Below, one piece after another: positions 1-7,048 of a DNA stretch of 45,302 nt (position 1 is its first letter; every line of letters begins with the position of its first letter). The stretch covers positions 1-45,302 of the forward strand of contig CALCCD010000113.1 in assembly GCA_937899645.1 (NCBI GenBank). The letters are read 5' to 3'. This stretch comes from an uncultured cyanobacterium (GTDB taxonomy: Bacteria > Cyanobacteriota > Cyanobacteriia > Cyanobacteriales > Geitlerinemataceae). The notes under the pieces were generated by a model, which saw only the letters and a program-made list of their open reading frames with translations, did no database searches and was not told where the DNA came from. Position numbers and translations under genes: made by a program.

Positions 1-57
1 TCCGCGGCAAAGATACTTGGGGGGTCGCCCCCTGGGAAAATAGCTCGGTGCCAGGTT
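1..57 (+). rRNA. rrf: 5S ribosomal RNA, 3' end (5' part outside window)
   Basis: The first ~57 bases match the 3' third of a cyanobacterial 5S rRNA: a GC-rich helix IV/V region with TTGGGGGGTCGCCCCC, then AAAATAGCTCGGTGCCAGG, the conserved loop and 3' closing strand. The expected 5' partner strand (CCTGGTG type) lies left of the window, so the gene is partial. The exact 3' end is uncertain by a few bases. It is followed 25 bp later by a strong terminator hairpin, as expected at the end of an rRNA operon. The identification is from memory of the family and has not been aligned. Confidence 0.88.
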
Positions 58-81
58 CCAAACTCTGATTGACATCAGGAT

Positions 82-127
82 TAAGGGGGCAGATACGCAG
101 CATTAGCATTGCGTCTCTGCCCCCTTA
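82..127 (+). terminator. Terminator hairpin of the rRNA operon
   Basis: A perfect 12-bp stem (TAAGGGGGCAGA at 82-93 with its complement at 116-127) encloses an inner ACGCA/TGCGT pairing and a small AT-rich loop. It sits 25 bp after the 5S end. There is no long T-run, only TTATTA a few bases downstream, but the stem is very stable. It argues against the upstream GTG at 128 as a start for the next gene, since that codon would directly abut the hairpin. Confidence 0.8.
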
Positions 128-151
128 GTGTTATTACGAGAGTGGGCTTCT

Positions 152-1249
152 ATGGAACGCGAGTTTGTCAACGTAGCAGTTGTAGGAACTGGATTCGGCC
201 GAAAAGTTCATATTCCTGGCTTTCAAACCCATCATCGAACGGACGTTGCAGCTCTGTATCATCGCGATCGCGAAACCGCGCGGGCGATCGCTGCCGAGCA
301 CAAAATCCCTATGGCGACCGATCGCCTAGAGACCATTATCGAACGCGATGATATTGACGCTGTGAGTCTCGCGACGCCGCCTTTCCTGCACTACGAGATG
401 GGTAGGGCCATTTTGGAGGCGGGAAAGCATCTCTTACTGGAGAAGCCGACGACTTTGAACGTTGAGGAGGCAAAAGAGCTGGCAGGGATCGCCAATGCCC
501 ACAATTGCGTCATAACACTAGACTTTGAGTACCGTTTCGTCCCTGAGTGGCAGCATTTTGCCGAGTTGCTGAGCTCTGGATACGTTGGGTGTCCGCGATT
601 GATTCGCGTCGATTGGTTGATGTCGAGCCGTGCGAATCCAGATCGCCCTTGGAACTGGTACGCCCAGAAGAATCTGGGCGGCGGCGCGTTGGGAGCTTTG
701 GGGTCTCATACCTTTGATTACATTCCCTGGCTGTTTGGGTCTGTCCGGCGGCTGTCGGCGTCCCTGCATACGTCGATTGAAAGTCGGCCAGATCCTAACG
801 CGGGCAACGAGCAAAAGCAGGTAGATTCTGATGACGTTTGCGCTGTCACGATGGAGATGGCGAATGGTGCGCCTTGTCATGTGAGCATCAGTTCGGCGAC
901 GTATGCCGGTCGCGGCCATTGGGTTGAGGTGTATGGCGATCGCGGCTCGCTCGCGATCGGAAGTCCGAGCCAAACGGACTACATCTACGGTTTCAAGGTG
1001 TGGGGCGCGAAAGCGGGTGAGGAGCGGGTCGAGCTACCGGTTCCCGAGCGTCTCGAGTTTCCGAAGCGATATCCGGATGGGCGACTGTCGGCATTTTTGC
1101 GGGTTGTCGAGGTTTTCGTGCAAGGAATCGATCGCGGTCGCGCGGTTGCGCCGTCGATGCAGGAGGGGATTTACTCGCAGCTGCTGATGGATTTGACGCA
1201 TGAGTCGAGCCGGCGCGGGTGCTGGGTTGATGTGCCGGAGATAGGCTGA
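152..1249 (+). CDS. Gfo/Idh/MocA family NAD(P)-dependent oxidoreductase
   Basis: A 365-residue protein of the Gfo/Idh/MocA dehydrogenase family, whose members usually oxidise or reduce sugars and related cyclic polyols with NAD(P). The N-terminal Rossmann motif GTGFG lies at about residues 12-16. The family EKP motif with its catalytic lysine is at about 97-99 (LLLEKPTTLN). A C-terminal alpha/beta domain carries GGGALGALGSHTFDYI. Length is typical. ATG at 152 is preferred over the in-frame GTG at 128 because 128 abuts the rRNA terminator. The substrate cannot be told from sequence. The gene converges on crtD with 16 bp between stop codons. Confidence 0.88.
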   Translation: MEREFVNVAVVGTGFGRKVHIPGFQTHHRTDVAALYHRDRETARAIAAEHKIPMATDRLETIIERDDIDAVSLATPPFLHYEMGRAILEAGKHLLLEKPTTLNVEEAKELAGIANAHNCVITLDFEYRFVPEWQHFAELLSSGYVGCPRLIRVDWLMSSRANPDRPWNWYAQKNLGGGALGALGSHTFDYIPWLFGSVRRLSASLHTSIESRPDPNAGNEQKQVDSDDVCAVTMEMANGAPCHVSISSATYAGRGHWVEVYGDRGSLAIGSPSQTDYIYGFKVWGAKAGEERVELPVPERLEFPKRYPDGRLSAFLRVVEVFVQGIDRGRAVAPSMQEGIYSQLLMDLTHESSRRGCWVDVPEIG

Positions 1250-1265
1250 TATCGACTCGCCCGGG

Positions 1266-2819
1266 CTACAGGCTTCGCTCGAGCTGGCGGACGGCGGTGA
1301 GGGCGGAGTAGCTGACGCCTGCGGTTCCTTCGCCGGGATGGGTGCAGTCGCCGACGAGCCAAAGATTGGCGAGCGGCGTGCGGTTGGCGAAACCGAAAGG
1401 GCCGAAGGTGGGGACACGCTGGCCGATGCCGCCGACGACGCCGCGATCGCGTCCGGTGAAAGTGTGGAAGGTTTTGGGGGTTGCGGCTTCGGTGTAGACA
1501 ATCGTCTCGGGGGAGAGGTTGAAGTAGCTCGACAGGCGGGCGATCGCGTCGTCGGTGTAGCGCTGTTTGAGTTCGGGGTAGGTGGTGTCGTCCCACCACA
1601 GTTCGGTGTCAGTGAAGGAGGAGGCGATGATTGTGGCGCAGCCGTCGGGAGCGCGGCCATCGCCGGGGCGGCTGACGGAGACGAAGAGCGAGTTATTTTC
1701 GGCGATCGATTCTGCGGGATCGTAAAAGAATTGGAGGTGCGGCGGACAACCGGCGGGGATGGCGGCGGCGTCAACACCGAGGTAAATGACGAATGCGCCG
1801 GAGGCAGGGGGCAGAGTCTCGACGCGGCGTCGATAGCCACGCATCGGTGACGGGAGCTGGGGTTTCTGGGTGGCTGGCTCGATCGTGTCGGGATTTTCGA
1901 GCAGCGAGACGAGGTTTTGTACCGTGACGTTGGTGACGATCGCGTCGTAGTCTTCGGTGAAGGTTTCGTCGGTTTTGGCGTTGCGGATCGTGGCGGAGAC
2001 AACGCGATTGCCGTACCGGGGATCGGTGTGGAGGTGGGTAACGGCGTGGCGCATTTTCAGCGTGCCGCCATGCTGCTCGATCGCGGAGGCCAGGCGATCG
2101 CTCAGCACCTGCATGCTGCCGTGGAGGTGGTAGAGACCCTGGGGCGTTTGAGAGACCCCGAGCGCGGTGGCGGCGTAGAGAAAGGCGGTGTTGTCGGCGT
2201 CCACCTGGGAGTAGAGCTTGAGCTGGAGGTCGAGGAAGGTTCGCAAACGCGTTTCCTTATCGAGACCAAACAGTCGCAACACGTCGCCAACGGTGGCGAA
2301 GGTGAAGGGCGCGGTAACGAACGTGTCCGGGCGTAGCGCTTGGGTGAGTTGCCACACGTCCCAGGGGCTGCGCGGCGGCAGCACCGGATCGCGGGACTGG
2401 AACGCCCAGCTCGCCTCGAACATCGTCTCCATTAATCGCCAGAAGGGCTCGCTGCCAGGGAACTGGCGCTGGCGTTCGGCGCGCCATTTATCGGGGTCGC
2501 GCCAAACGTTAATCGGCTTGGTTTCGCCGGGGAGCAGGACAGCGCAGGCGGGATCGCAGGGGGTGGCTTCAGGCAGTTCGATGTCCAGTTCTTCAAAGAT
2601 GCGGTGGTGGATGCCGCCCGGCTCGAGTCCGGCGACTTGGGTGGCTCCCACGTCAAACGTGAATCCTCGACGCTTGAAGGTTGAGGCGCATCCCCCTGGC
2701 ACGATCGCCAGGTCGTAGGCGCGAACGTCGTAACCGCGTTTTGCGAGGAGTGCCGCAGCCGTGAGGCCGCCGATACCTGCGCCGACGACGAGAACGCGAG
2801 GAGAGTCGGGGGAAGCCAT
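1266..2819 (-). CDS. crtD: Carotenoid 3',4'-desaturase CrtD (FAD-dependent CrtI-type desaturase)
   Basis: A 517-residue amine-oxidase/phytoene-desaturase-type flavoprotein. The FAD-binding motif GAGIGGLTAAALLAKRGYDV is at residues 13-32, followed by the family signature PGGCAST and FDVGATQVAG. The C-terminal FAD signature GDCTHPGEGTAGVSYSA is present. The segment QTPQGLYHLHGSMQVLSDRL resembles cyanobacterial CrtD, which introduces the 3',4' double bond in myxol/myxoxanthophyll synthesis, rather than CrtISO (CrtH). That subfamily call is from memory. It is transcribed divergently from petN, so two photosynthesis-related genes share a 237-bp upstream region. Membrane association is expected because the substrate is lipophilic. 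Confidence 0.8.
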   Translation of the reverse strand: MASPDSPRVLVVGAGIGGLTAAALLAKRGYDVRAYDLAIVPGGCASTFKRRGFTFDVGATQVAGLEPGGIHHRIFEELDIELPEATPCDPACAVLLPGETKPINVWRDPDKWRAERQRQFPGSEPFWRLMETMFEASWAFQSRDPVLPPRSPWDVWQLTQALRPDTFVTAPFTFATVGDVLRLFGLDKETRLRTFLDLQLKLYSQVDADNTAFLYAATALGVSQTPQGLYHLHGSMQVLSDRLASAIEQHGGTLKMRHAVTHLHTDPRYGNRVVSATIRNAKTDETFTEDYDAIVTNVTVQNLVSLLENPDTIEPATQKPQLPSPMRGYRRRVETLPPASGAFVIYLGVDAAAIPAGCPPHLQFFYDPAESIAENNSLFVSVSRPGDGRAPDGCATIIASSFTDTELWWDDTTYPELKQRYTDDAIARLSSYFNLSPETIVYTEAATPKTFHTFTGRDRGVVGGIGQRVPTFGPFGFANRTPLANLWLVGDCTHPGEGTAGVSYSALTAVRQLERSL

Positions 2820-2835
2820 GTCAAATCGAGAAGTT

Positions 2836-2853
2836 AACGTAACGTATTGTTAC
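2836..2853 (-). promoter_or_regulatory. HLR1-like tandem repeat (possible RpaB site) upstream of crtD
   Basis: Read on the minus strand the site is GTAACAATACGTTACGTT. This resembles the HLR1 consensus of the light-responsive regulator RpaB, (G/T)TTACA(T/A)(T/A) repeated after a 2-bp gap, with one mismatch in each half. It lies 17-34 bp upstream of the crtD start, in the region shared with petN. A motif this short can occur by chance, so this is only a candidate operator. Confidence 0.3.
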
Positions 2854-3056
2854 ACGAGCGGCGTCTGGCGCGGGTGTAAAAAGTGCGTGGATATGGCGCG
2901 ATCTCCCTTGCTGGAGAGGGGTTGGGCTCGGTTATGGAGAGTATTGTCGAGGCTCGATCGCTTTGCAAAAAGACACCGTTTAGGGTGCTGGTTTGACTGG
3001 CTCCTGGATTATGATTGAGAGGAAAACTTACATCAAATAAACATTAATTAATGCCG

Positions 3057-3146
3057 ATGGATATTCTGAGCTTGGGCTGGGCAGGCATGCTGGCAATATT
3101 TTCGTTCTCGATCTCGCTCGTGGTTTGGGCGCGCGGCGGTCTCTAG
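3057..3146 (+). CDS. petN: Cytochrome b6f complex subunit VIII, PetN
   Basis: A 29-codon gene easily missed by length cut-offs. The product is a single transmembrane helix beginning [12 protein letters not shown] and ending [10 protein letters not shown]. This is the hallmark pattern of PetN (MDI.LGW at the start, VVW.R.GL at the end), the smallest subunit of the cytochrome b6f complex, needed for its assembly or stability in the thylakoid membrane. An in-frame ATG six bases upstream would add Met-Pro, but family members start MDI. A possible -10 element TATGAT lies at 3010-3015. The gene is followed by a strong hairpin at 3216-3259, consistent with a monocistronic transcript. It is divergent from crtD. 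Confidence 0.93.
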   Translation: MDILSLGWAGMLAIFSFSISLVVWARGGL

Positions 3147-3215
3147 ATTCTGCCGGGGCGCTCGCACAAAAGCGCCGATCGACGCAGCTCGACTCAGGAA
3201 AGGGTTGAGAAATAT

Positions 3216-3259
3216 CGACAAAGCAAAAGCGAGGCACTTGCCTCGCTTTTGCTTTGTCG
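3216..3259. terminator. Bidirectional Rho-independent terminator between petN and the anti-sigma gene
   Basis: A perfect 20-bp stem with a 4-base loop: 3216-3235 pairs with 3240-3259, loop ACTT. The stem contains A-runs on one arm and T-runs on the other (GCTTTTGCTTTG), so it can act in both directions. It lies 69 bp after petN and 33 bp after the stop of the oppositely oriented anti-sigma gene. Confidence 0.88.
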
Positions 3260-3292
3260 GTTTACCGAGGTCGCTCGGGCAACTGTGGCGCG

Positions 3293-4276
3293 CTACTGCG
3301 AGACGACTTCAACAGTTTCGTAGCGCATTTCGCTCATTGTTGTTGTAAAGCGATCGCGAGGCATCTCGGCCACCAGTGCGTAGTCAAAGCCGTCGTGCGA
3401 CCAGAGCAAGATTTCCGGATGTCCCTCTTGCTGAACGTGAAAGCTGCCCGCTGTTGTGTCGGGTAGCGCGAGCCGATCGTCTGGTGTGCCGACCTGGTAG
3501 AGCGAGAGGCTGCGCCCGTCTTCGGTGAGGTAGGTAAAGCGGAAGCCGGAGGTCGCGCCGAGTTTGCAGAACGTGCCACTGACGAGCTTGACGCCCGGTG
3601 CGCTGAGGACGGGCAAGCTGGGGGCAAACTCGAAGCCGCCCTCGAAAGCGCGGACGATTTCGGTGATTTCCGAACCGGAAATGGCTTTCTCAGGGGTGGG
3701 ATTGTTGACGGCGCGGCGGTGATCGTCGATCAGCGGCGCGAGTTGCCAAGTGCTCGCGAGGGTTGCATCTGGCTTGAGTACCGGCAGCTCGCGGGAGGTG
3801 GCGGCTTCGAGGGCGGTTTCGAGCTGGGCGGCGCGCTCGCGACTGGCCAGCAGTTCGGTGCGGGCGGCGGTGAGGGTGCGCTGGGTGCTCCAGGTGGTGA
3901 ATCCAAGGGCGATCGCGGCGATCGCGGCAGTAGGGGCGAGCCAGGGCTGGCGCAGTGCGCCCCGCAGCAGATGAAGTCTACGAGCCTTTCGGGAACGTAC
4001 TGGTGCGACGCTGGAGTCAGAATCGGTGATGCCAAGCGGCGTCTTGTCGGGCAGCATGGCCAGGATACGATCGCGCAGTGCATTCGGCGGCTCGCAATCG
4101 GGCAGCGCGTAGGGAAGAATTCCGAGAACGTCGTAGAGGCGATCGATCTCGGTCGCGAAGTCTGGGTGTTCGCTGGTGTAATGTTGCAGCGCCTCGGCTT
4201 CCTCGGGCGAGAGATTGCCCAAGACGTAACCGGCAGCGAGTTCTTTCATCTGTTCGCGAAGATCGTCCCGTGGCAC
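3293..4276 (-). CDS. Membrane-anchored anti-sigma factor, RskA-like
   Basis: A 327-residue protein with anti-sigma architecture. The helical N-terminal domain (about 1-78, starting LREQMKELAAGYVLGNLSPEEA) should bind the sigma factor. A basic linker is followed by one transmembrane helix (about 112-129, APTAAIAAIALGFTTWS), a short coiled coil (about 130-160), and an extracytoplasmic RskA-like beta domain to the C-terminus. No HxxxCxxC zinc-binding motif is seen, so it is not a ZAS-type factor. It lies downstream of, and on the same strand as, the ECF-type sigma gene, 189 bp away, as expected for a cognate pair. By analogy, release of the sigma factor would require proteolysis or conformational change at the membrane. 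The inducing signal is unknown. Confidence 0.82.
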   Translation of the reverse strand: MPRDDLREQMKELAAGYVLGNLSPEEAEALQHYTSEHPDFATEIDRLYDVLGILPYALPDCEPPNALRDRILAMLPDKTPLGITDSDSSVAPVRSRKARRLHLLRGALRQPWLAPTAAIAAIALGFTTWSTQRTLTAARTELLASRERAAQLETALEAATSRELPVLKPDATLASTWQLAPLIDDHRRAVNNPTPEKAISGSEITEIVRAFEGGFEFAPSLPVLSAPGVKLVSGTFCKLGATSGFRFTYLTEDGRSLSLYQVGTPDDRLALPDTTAGSFHVQQEGHPEILLWSHDGFDYALVAEMPRDRFTTTMSEMRYETVEVVSQ

Positions 4277-4465
4277 GAGTTCACTCCTTCCGTAGGTTCG
4301 GGCTTGTTGGGTTGTTGGCGCTCGAGCGGCGATCGAGCTTCCGTGGGGGGTGTGTTTTGAGAGACGGACTGCAGCCGACCGGCTCTCGTCTTTGGGGGGC
4401 TTTTTTGGGGCCGAGCGTGCGATCGCTTTCCCCGTAAAAGCTCTGGCTCCGCTCGACGAAACGCT

Positions 4466-5032
4466 TCAGCCCATCCAGGTTTGGAGCTGCTTGCGCAGGG
4501 TCAGCAGCCCCTGACGCGAGCGGGTCTTGACCGTGCCGAGGGGCAGAACGAGCTGCTTGGCGATCTCCGATTGGCTCATCCCTTCGTAGTAGGCCAGCTC
4601 GAGGATCTGGCGGTATTTCTCTGGGAGCTGTTCGAGGGCGTCGCGGACGGTGGCGCGGCGTTCTTCGAGCGAGGCAGAGTCGAAGGGCGTATCGAGGGTG
4701 CGATCGGTCATGACAGAGCCCCAACGATGGATGAAAGTTTGGCTGCGTTTGCGGGAGCGGAGCCGGTCGATCGCCCGCGATCGCGTCAGCATTGACAAGA
4801 AGCTGCTGAGCTTGCCGCGCTGTGGATCGAATTTTTGCTTGTTCCAGAGCAGCAGGAAGATCTCTTGGGTGAGGTCTTCGGCTTCGCTGGGACGGTGCAA
4901 AACTTTTAGGGCGAGGGCATACACGAGGCCGCCGTGACGGTCGTAGATCGTGCCGAGCGCTTGACGATCGCCGTTGCACAGACGGGCATAGAGCTCGTTG
5001 TCGGTAAGCGAAGACAGCGGAGCGGTACTCAC
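4466..5032 (-). CDS. ECF-type RNA polymerase sigma factor (sigma-70 family)
   Basis: A 188-residue sigma factor with sigma-2 (ALGTIYDRHGGLVYALAL, then AEDLTQEIFLLLW) and sigma-4 (QLPEKYRQILELAYYEGMSQ, helix-turn-helix SEIAKQLVLPLGTVKTRSRQG). No sigma-1.1 or sigma-3 is present. I chose the GTG at 5032 because GGGAG lies nine bases upstream and the resulting length is typical of ECF factors. An in-frame ATG at 5161 would add 43 residues of low similarity. It is paired with the RskA-like anti-sigma gene downstream, resembling the SigG/Slr1546 arrangement of Synechocystis, though orthology was not tested. Confidence 0.88.
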   Translation of the reverse strand: MSTAPLSSLTDNELYARLCNGDRQALGTIYDRHGGLVYALALKVLHRPSEAEDLTQEIFLLLWNKQKFDPQRGKLSSFLSMLTRSRAIDRLRSRKRSQTFIHRWGSVMTDRTLDTPFDSASLEERRATVRDALEQLPEKYRQILELAYYEGMSQSEIAKQLVLPLGTVKTRSRQGLLTLRKQLQTWMG

Positions 5033-5236
5033 GATTGGGGTCTCCCGAGGAGGCGGTGTAACGTTTACGCGAGCCGGGGGGAATCGGTTTGCGCGATTGT
5101 GGGAAATATGAAGAAACCGCGATCGAGCGATCGCGGCGGTTGAGTGGGACAGTGGAGCCATTCGGGCTCGATCGCAGGGGGTGAGAAGCTGGGCTTTCAG
5201 GAGAAGTTCGACTTCTGCAAGAATCGTTAATTGGAG

Positions 5237-6229
5237 TTAGTTGAACAGGCTGCTGACCGAGCTATCTTCGTGGATGCGCCAGATGGTTTCGCCGAGAACG
5301 TTGGCAACGGAGAGCACCGTCAGCTGGTCGAACTGCTTGTCGTGGGGGACGGGGATCGTGTTAGTGACGATCACTTCCTCGAAGACACCGCTGGAAAGGC
5401 GATCGACCGCTGGGGGCGAGAAAACGGCGTGGGTCGCACAGGCGTAGACTTGGCGCGCGCCTTCGCGACGCAGTAGTCGTGCGCCTTCAGTAATCGTTCC
5501 GCCGGTGTCGATCATGTCATCGACAAGAATGGCGGTTTTGTTCTTGACGTCGCCGATGACGTTCATGACTTCGGCGACGTTGTGGGCCTGACGGCGCTTG
5601 TCGATGATGGCGAGGGGTGCGCCGTTGAGCTTTTTGGCAAAGGCGCGGGCGCGGGCGACGCCGCCGACATCGGGCGAGACCACAACCACGTCAGAGAGGT
5701 CTTTGGTTCTCAGGTAGTCGAGGATGGCGGGCGTGCCGTAGACGTGATCGACGGGAATGTCAAAGTAGCCTTGGATCTGAGCGGAGTGGAGATCCATTGC
5801 CAGGACGCGATCGGCTCCGGCTTCGGTAATCAAGTTGGCGACGAGCTTGGCGGTAATCGACTCGCGTCCGGCGGTTTTGCGATCGGCGCGGGCGTAGCCG
5901 TAGTAGGGGAGCACTGCGGTGATTTGGCGAGCCGAGGCGCGACGGCAGGCATCGACCATAATCAGCAGCTCCATGAGGTTGTCGTTCACCGGACGGCAGA
6001 CAGGCTGGATTAAATAAACGTCACAGCCGCGAATCGACTCTTGGATTTGCACGTACAGCTCGCCGTCGGCAAAGCGTTTGGAGACCATCGGTCCGATATC
6101 GATCCCGAGGTAGCGAGCGACTTCTTTCGAGAGTTGGACGTTGGATGAACCGGAAAAGAGGCGCAGCCGGTTGTCGTTGACGACCGTGGGGAAAGAAGGC
6201 TGGCGAGTCAAGGTTTCTGAACGGCTCAT
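5237..6229 (-). CDS. prs: Ribose-phosphate pyrophosphokinase (PRPP synthetase)
   Basis: A 330-residue class I PRPP synthetase: ribose 5-phosphate + ATP to PRPP + AMP, feeding purine, pyrimidine, histidine, tryptophan and NAD synthesis. Visible motifs are FSGSSNVQLSKEVARYLG at the N-terminus, the ATP-loop region PYYGYARADRK, and the PRPP-binding loop DDMIDTGGTITEGA. Length and motif order are normal for a cytosolic housekeeping enzyme. It is transcribed alone. The 360-bp gap to the divergent YqeY-like gene holds two perfect palindromes. The ATG start at 6229 gives the expected N-terminus plus a short cyanobacterial-type extension. Confidence 0.97.
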   Translation of the reverse strand: MSRSETLTRQPSFPTVVNDNRLRLFSGSSNVQLSKEVARYLGIDIGPMVSKRFADGELYVQIQESIRGCDVYLIQPVCRPVNDNLMELLIMVDACRRASARQITAVLPYYGYARADRKTAGRESITAKLVANLITEAGADRVLAMDLHSAQIQGYFDIPVDHVYGTPAILDYLRTKDLSDVVVVSPDVGGVARARAFAKKLNGAPLAIIDKRRQAHNVAEVMNVIGDVKNKTAILVDDMIDTGGTITEGARLLRREGARQVYACATHAVFSPPAVDRLSSGVFEEVIVTNTIPVPHDKQFDQLTVLSVANVLGETIWRIHEDSSVSSLFN

Positions 6230-6351
6230 ATACCCTCAGCGAGCGTAGGTGTTAGGGCAATACTATCACCCCTTTTCGATGTATCGAGGGGGGTCTAGTG
6301 GCGAACAATCTAAAGATTGAATTTTTTATTAATGTTTTCATAGGTTAAAGT

Positions 6352-6367
6352 TTCAAGACGTCTTGAA
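6352..6367. promoter_or_regulatory. 16-bp perfect palindrome between prs and the YqeY-like gene
   Basis: TTCAAGACGTCTTGAA is a perfect dyad in the otherwise AT-rich part of the 6230-6589 divergent intergenic region. Its size and symmetry suit a dimeric repressor site, but no matching regulator is recognised. Confidence 0.35.
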
Positions 6368-6467
6368 GCCGAATCTACGGGCTCTTTTCCGGGATGTGCT
6401 TCTAAGCGAAACTTCGCGAGCCCCATATTCTGTCTGGCGTACTCAGGGCTTTGCGTGTTGAAGCTTT

Positions 6468-6493
6468 CGCGTCTCGATCGCGATCGAGACGCG
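6468..6493. repeat. 26-bp perfect palindrome with overlapping GATCGCGATC core
   Basis: The two 13-bp arms starting CGCGTCTCGATCG are perfectly complementary with no loop. The core overlaps HIP1-like sequence. It lies about 100 bp upstream of the YqeY-like start. It could be a protein-binding dyad, or a hairpin in the leader if transcription begins upstream. There is no T-run, so it does not look like an intrinsic terminator. Otherwise the 6230-6589 gap holds no gene I can support. Confidence 0.4.
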
Positions 6494-6589
6494 ACCGGGC
6501 TCGGCGCGCTCGCACTCGGGATCGGCTGAGACGATCTGTGAGGCAGTCGTTTTTCTTACTACACAGCGAAATAAAGATCGCAAAATTTT

Positions 6590-7048
6590 ATGAGTCTAAA
6601 AGATCGGATTGGTGAAGAAATAAAGGCAGCGATGAAGGCACGCGATAAGATGCGCCTCAATACCGTTCGCAGCATTAAGAAAGCGATCCTCGAAAAGGAA
6701 ATTAGCGTACGTCCGCAGGGGCGCGAGACGCTGAACGAAACCGAAGAAATGGAGCTGGTGATGCAGCTTGCCAAGCAGCGCCGCGACTCGATCGAGCAGT
6801 TCGAGCAGGCCGGGCGCGACGACCTGGCCGATCGCGAGCGCCAGGAGCTGGAGGTGCTCGAGGAGTATCTACCCCAGCAGATGGGCGACGAGGAGATTGC
6901 GGCGGCGGTGGATGCGGCGATCGCCAAGGTGGGCGCGTCGTCGCCGAAGGATATGGGCAAGGTTATGGGGCCGTTGATGCAAGAGCTGAAAGGTCGCGCG
7001 GATGGTAAGAAGATCCAGACGATCGTCAAAGAGAAGCTGGCGAACTAA
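6590..7048 (+). CDS. GatB/YqeY domain protein
   Basis: A 152-residue YqeY family protein. It starts MSLKDRIGEEIKAAMKARDK and carries the family patterns NTVRSIKKAILEKE, VMQLAKQRRDSIEQF and LEEYLPQQMGDEEI. The C-terminal helical domain ending KGRADGKKIQTIVKEKL is related to the tRNA-binding tail domain of GatB, the amidotransferase subunit. The stand-alone protein is widespread and its exact role is unclear; a tRNA-related function is suspected from the domain. The last 23 bases overlap the 3' end of the convergent STAND/WD40 gene, so the two transcripts must be complementary there. Confidence 0.93.
   Translation: MSLKDRIGEEIKAAMKARDKMRLNTVRSIKKAILEKEISVRPQGRETLNETEEMELVMQLAKQRRDSIEQFEQAGRDDLADRERQELEVLEEYLPQQMGDEEIAAAVDAAIAKVGASSPKDMGKVMGPLMQELKGRADGKKIQTIVKEKLAN

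Noticed and set aside
128-151. Upstream GTG start for the Gfo/Idh gene
   Set aside because: It would abut the rRNA terminator hairpin, and the added eight residues precede the conserved N-terminus.
2818-3018. Short frame between crtD and petN
   Set aside because: Lies in the shared promoter region, contains the HLR1-like site, and the product has no protein-like pattern.
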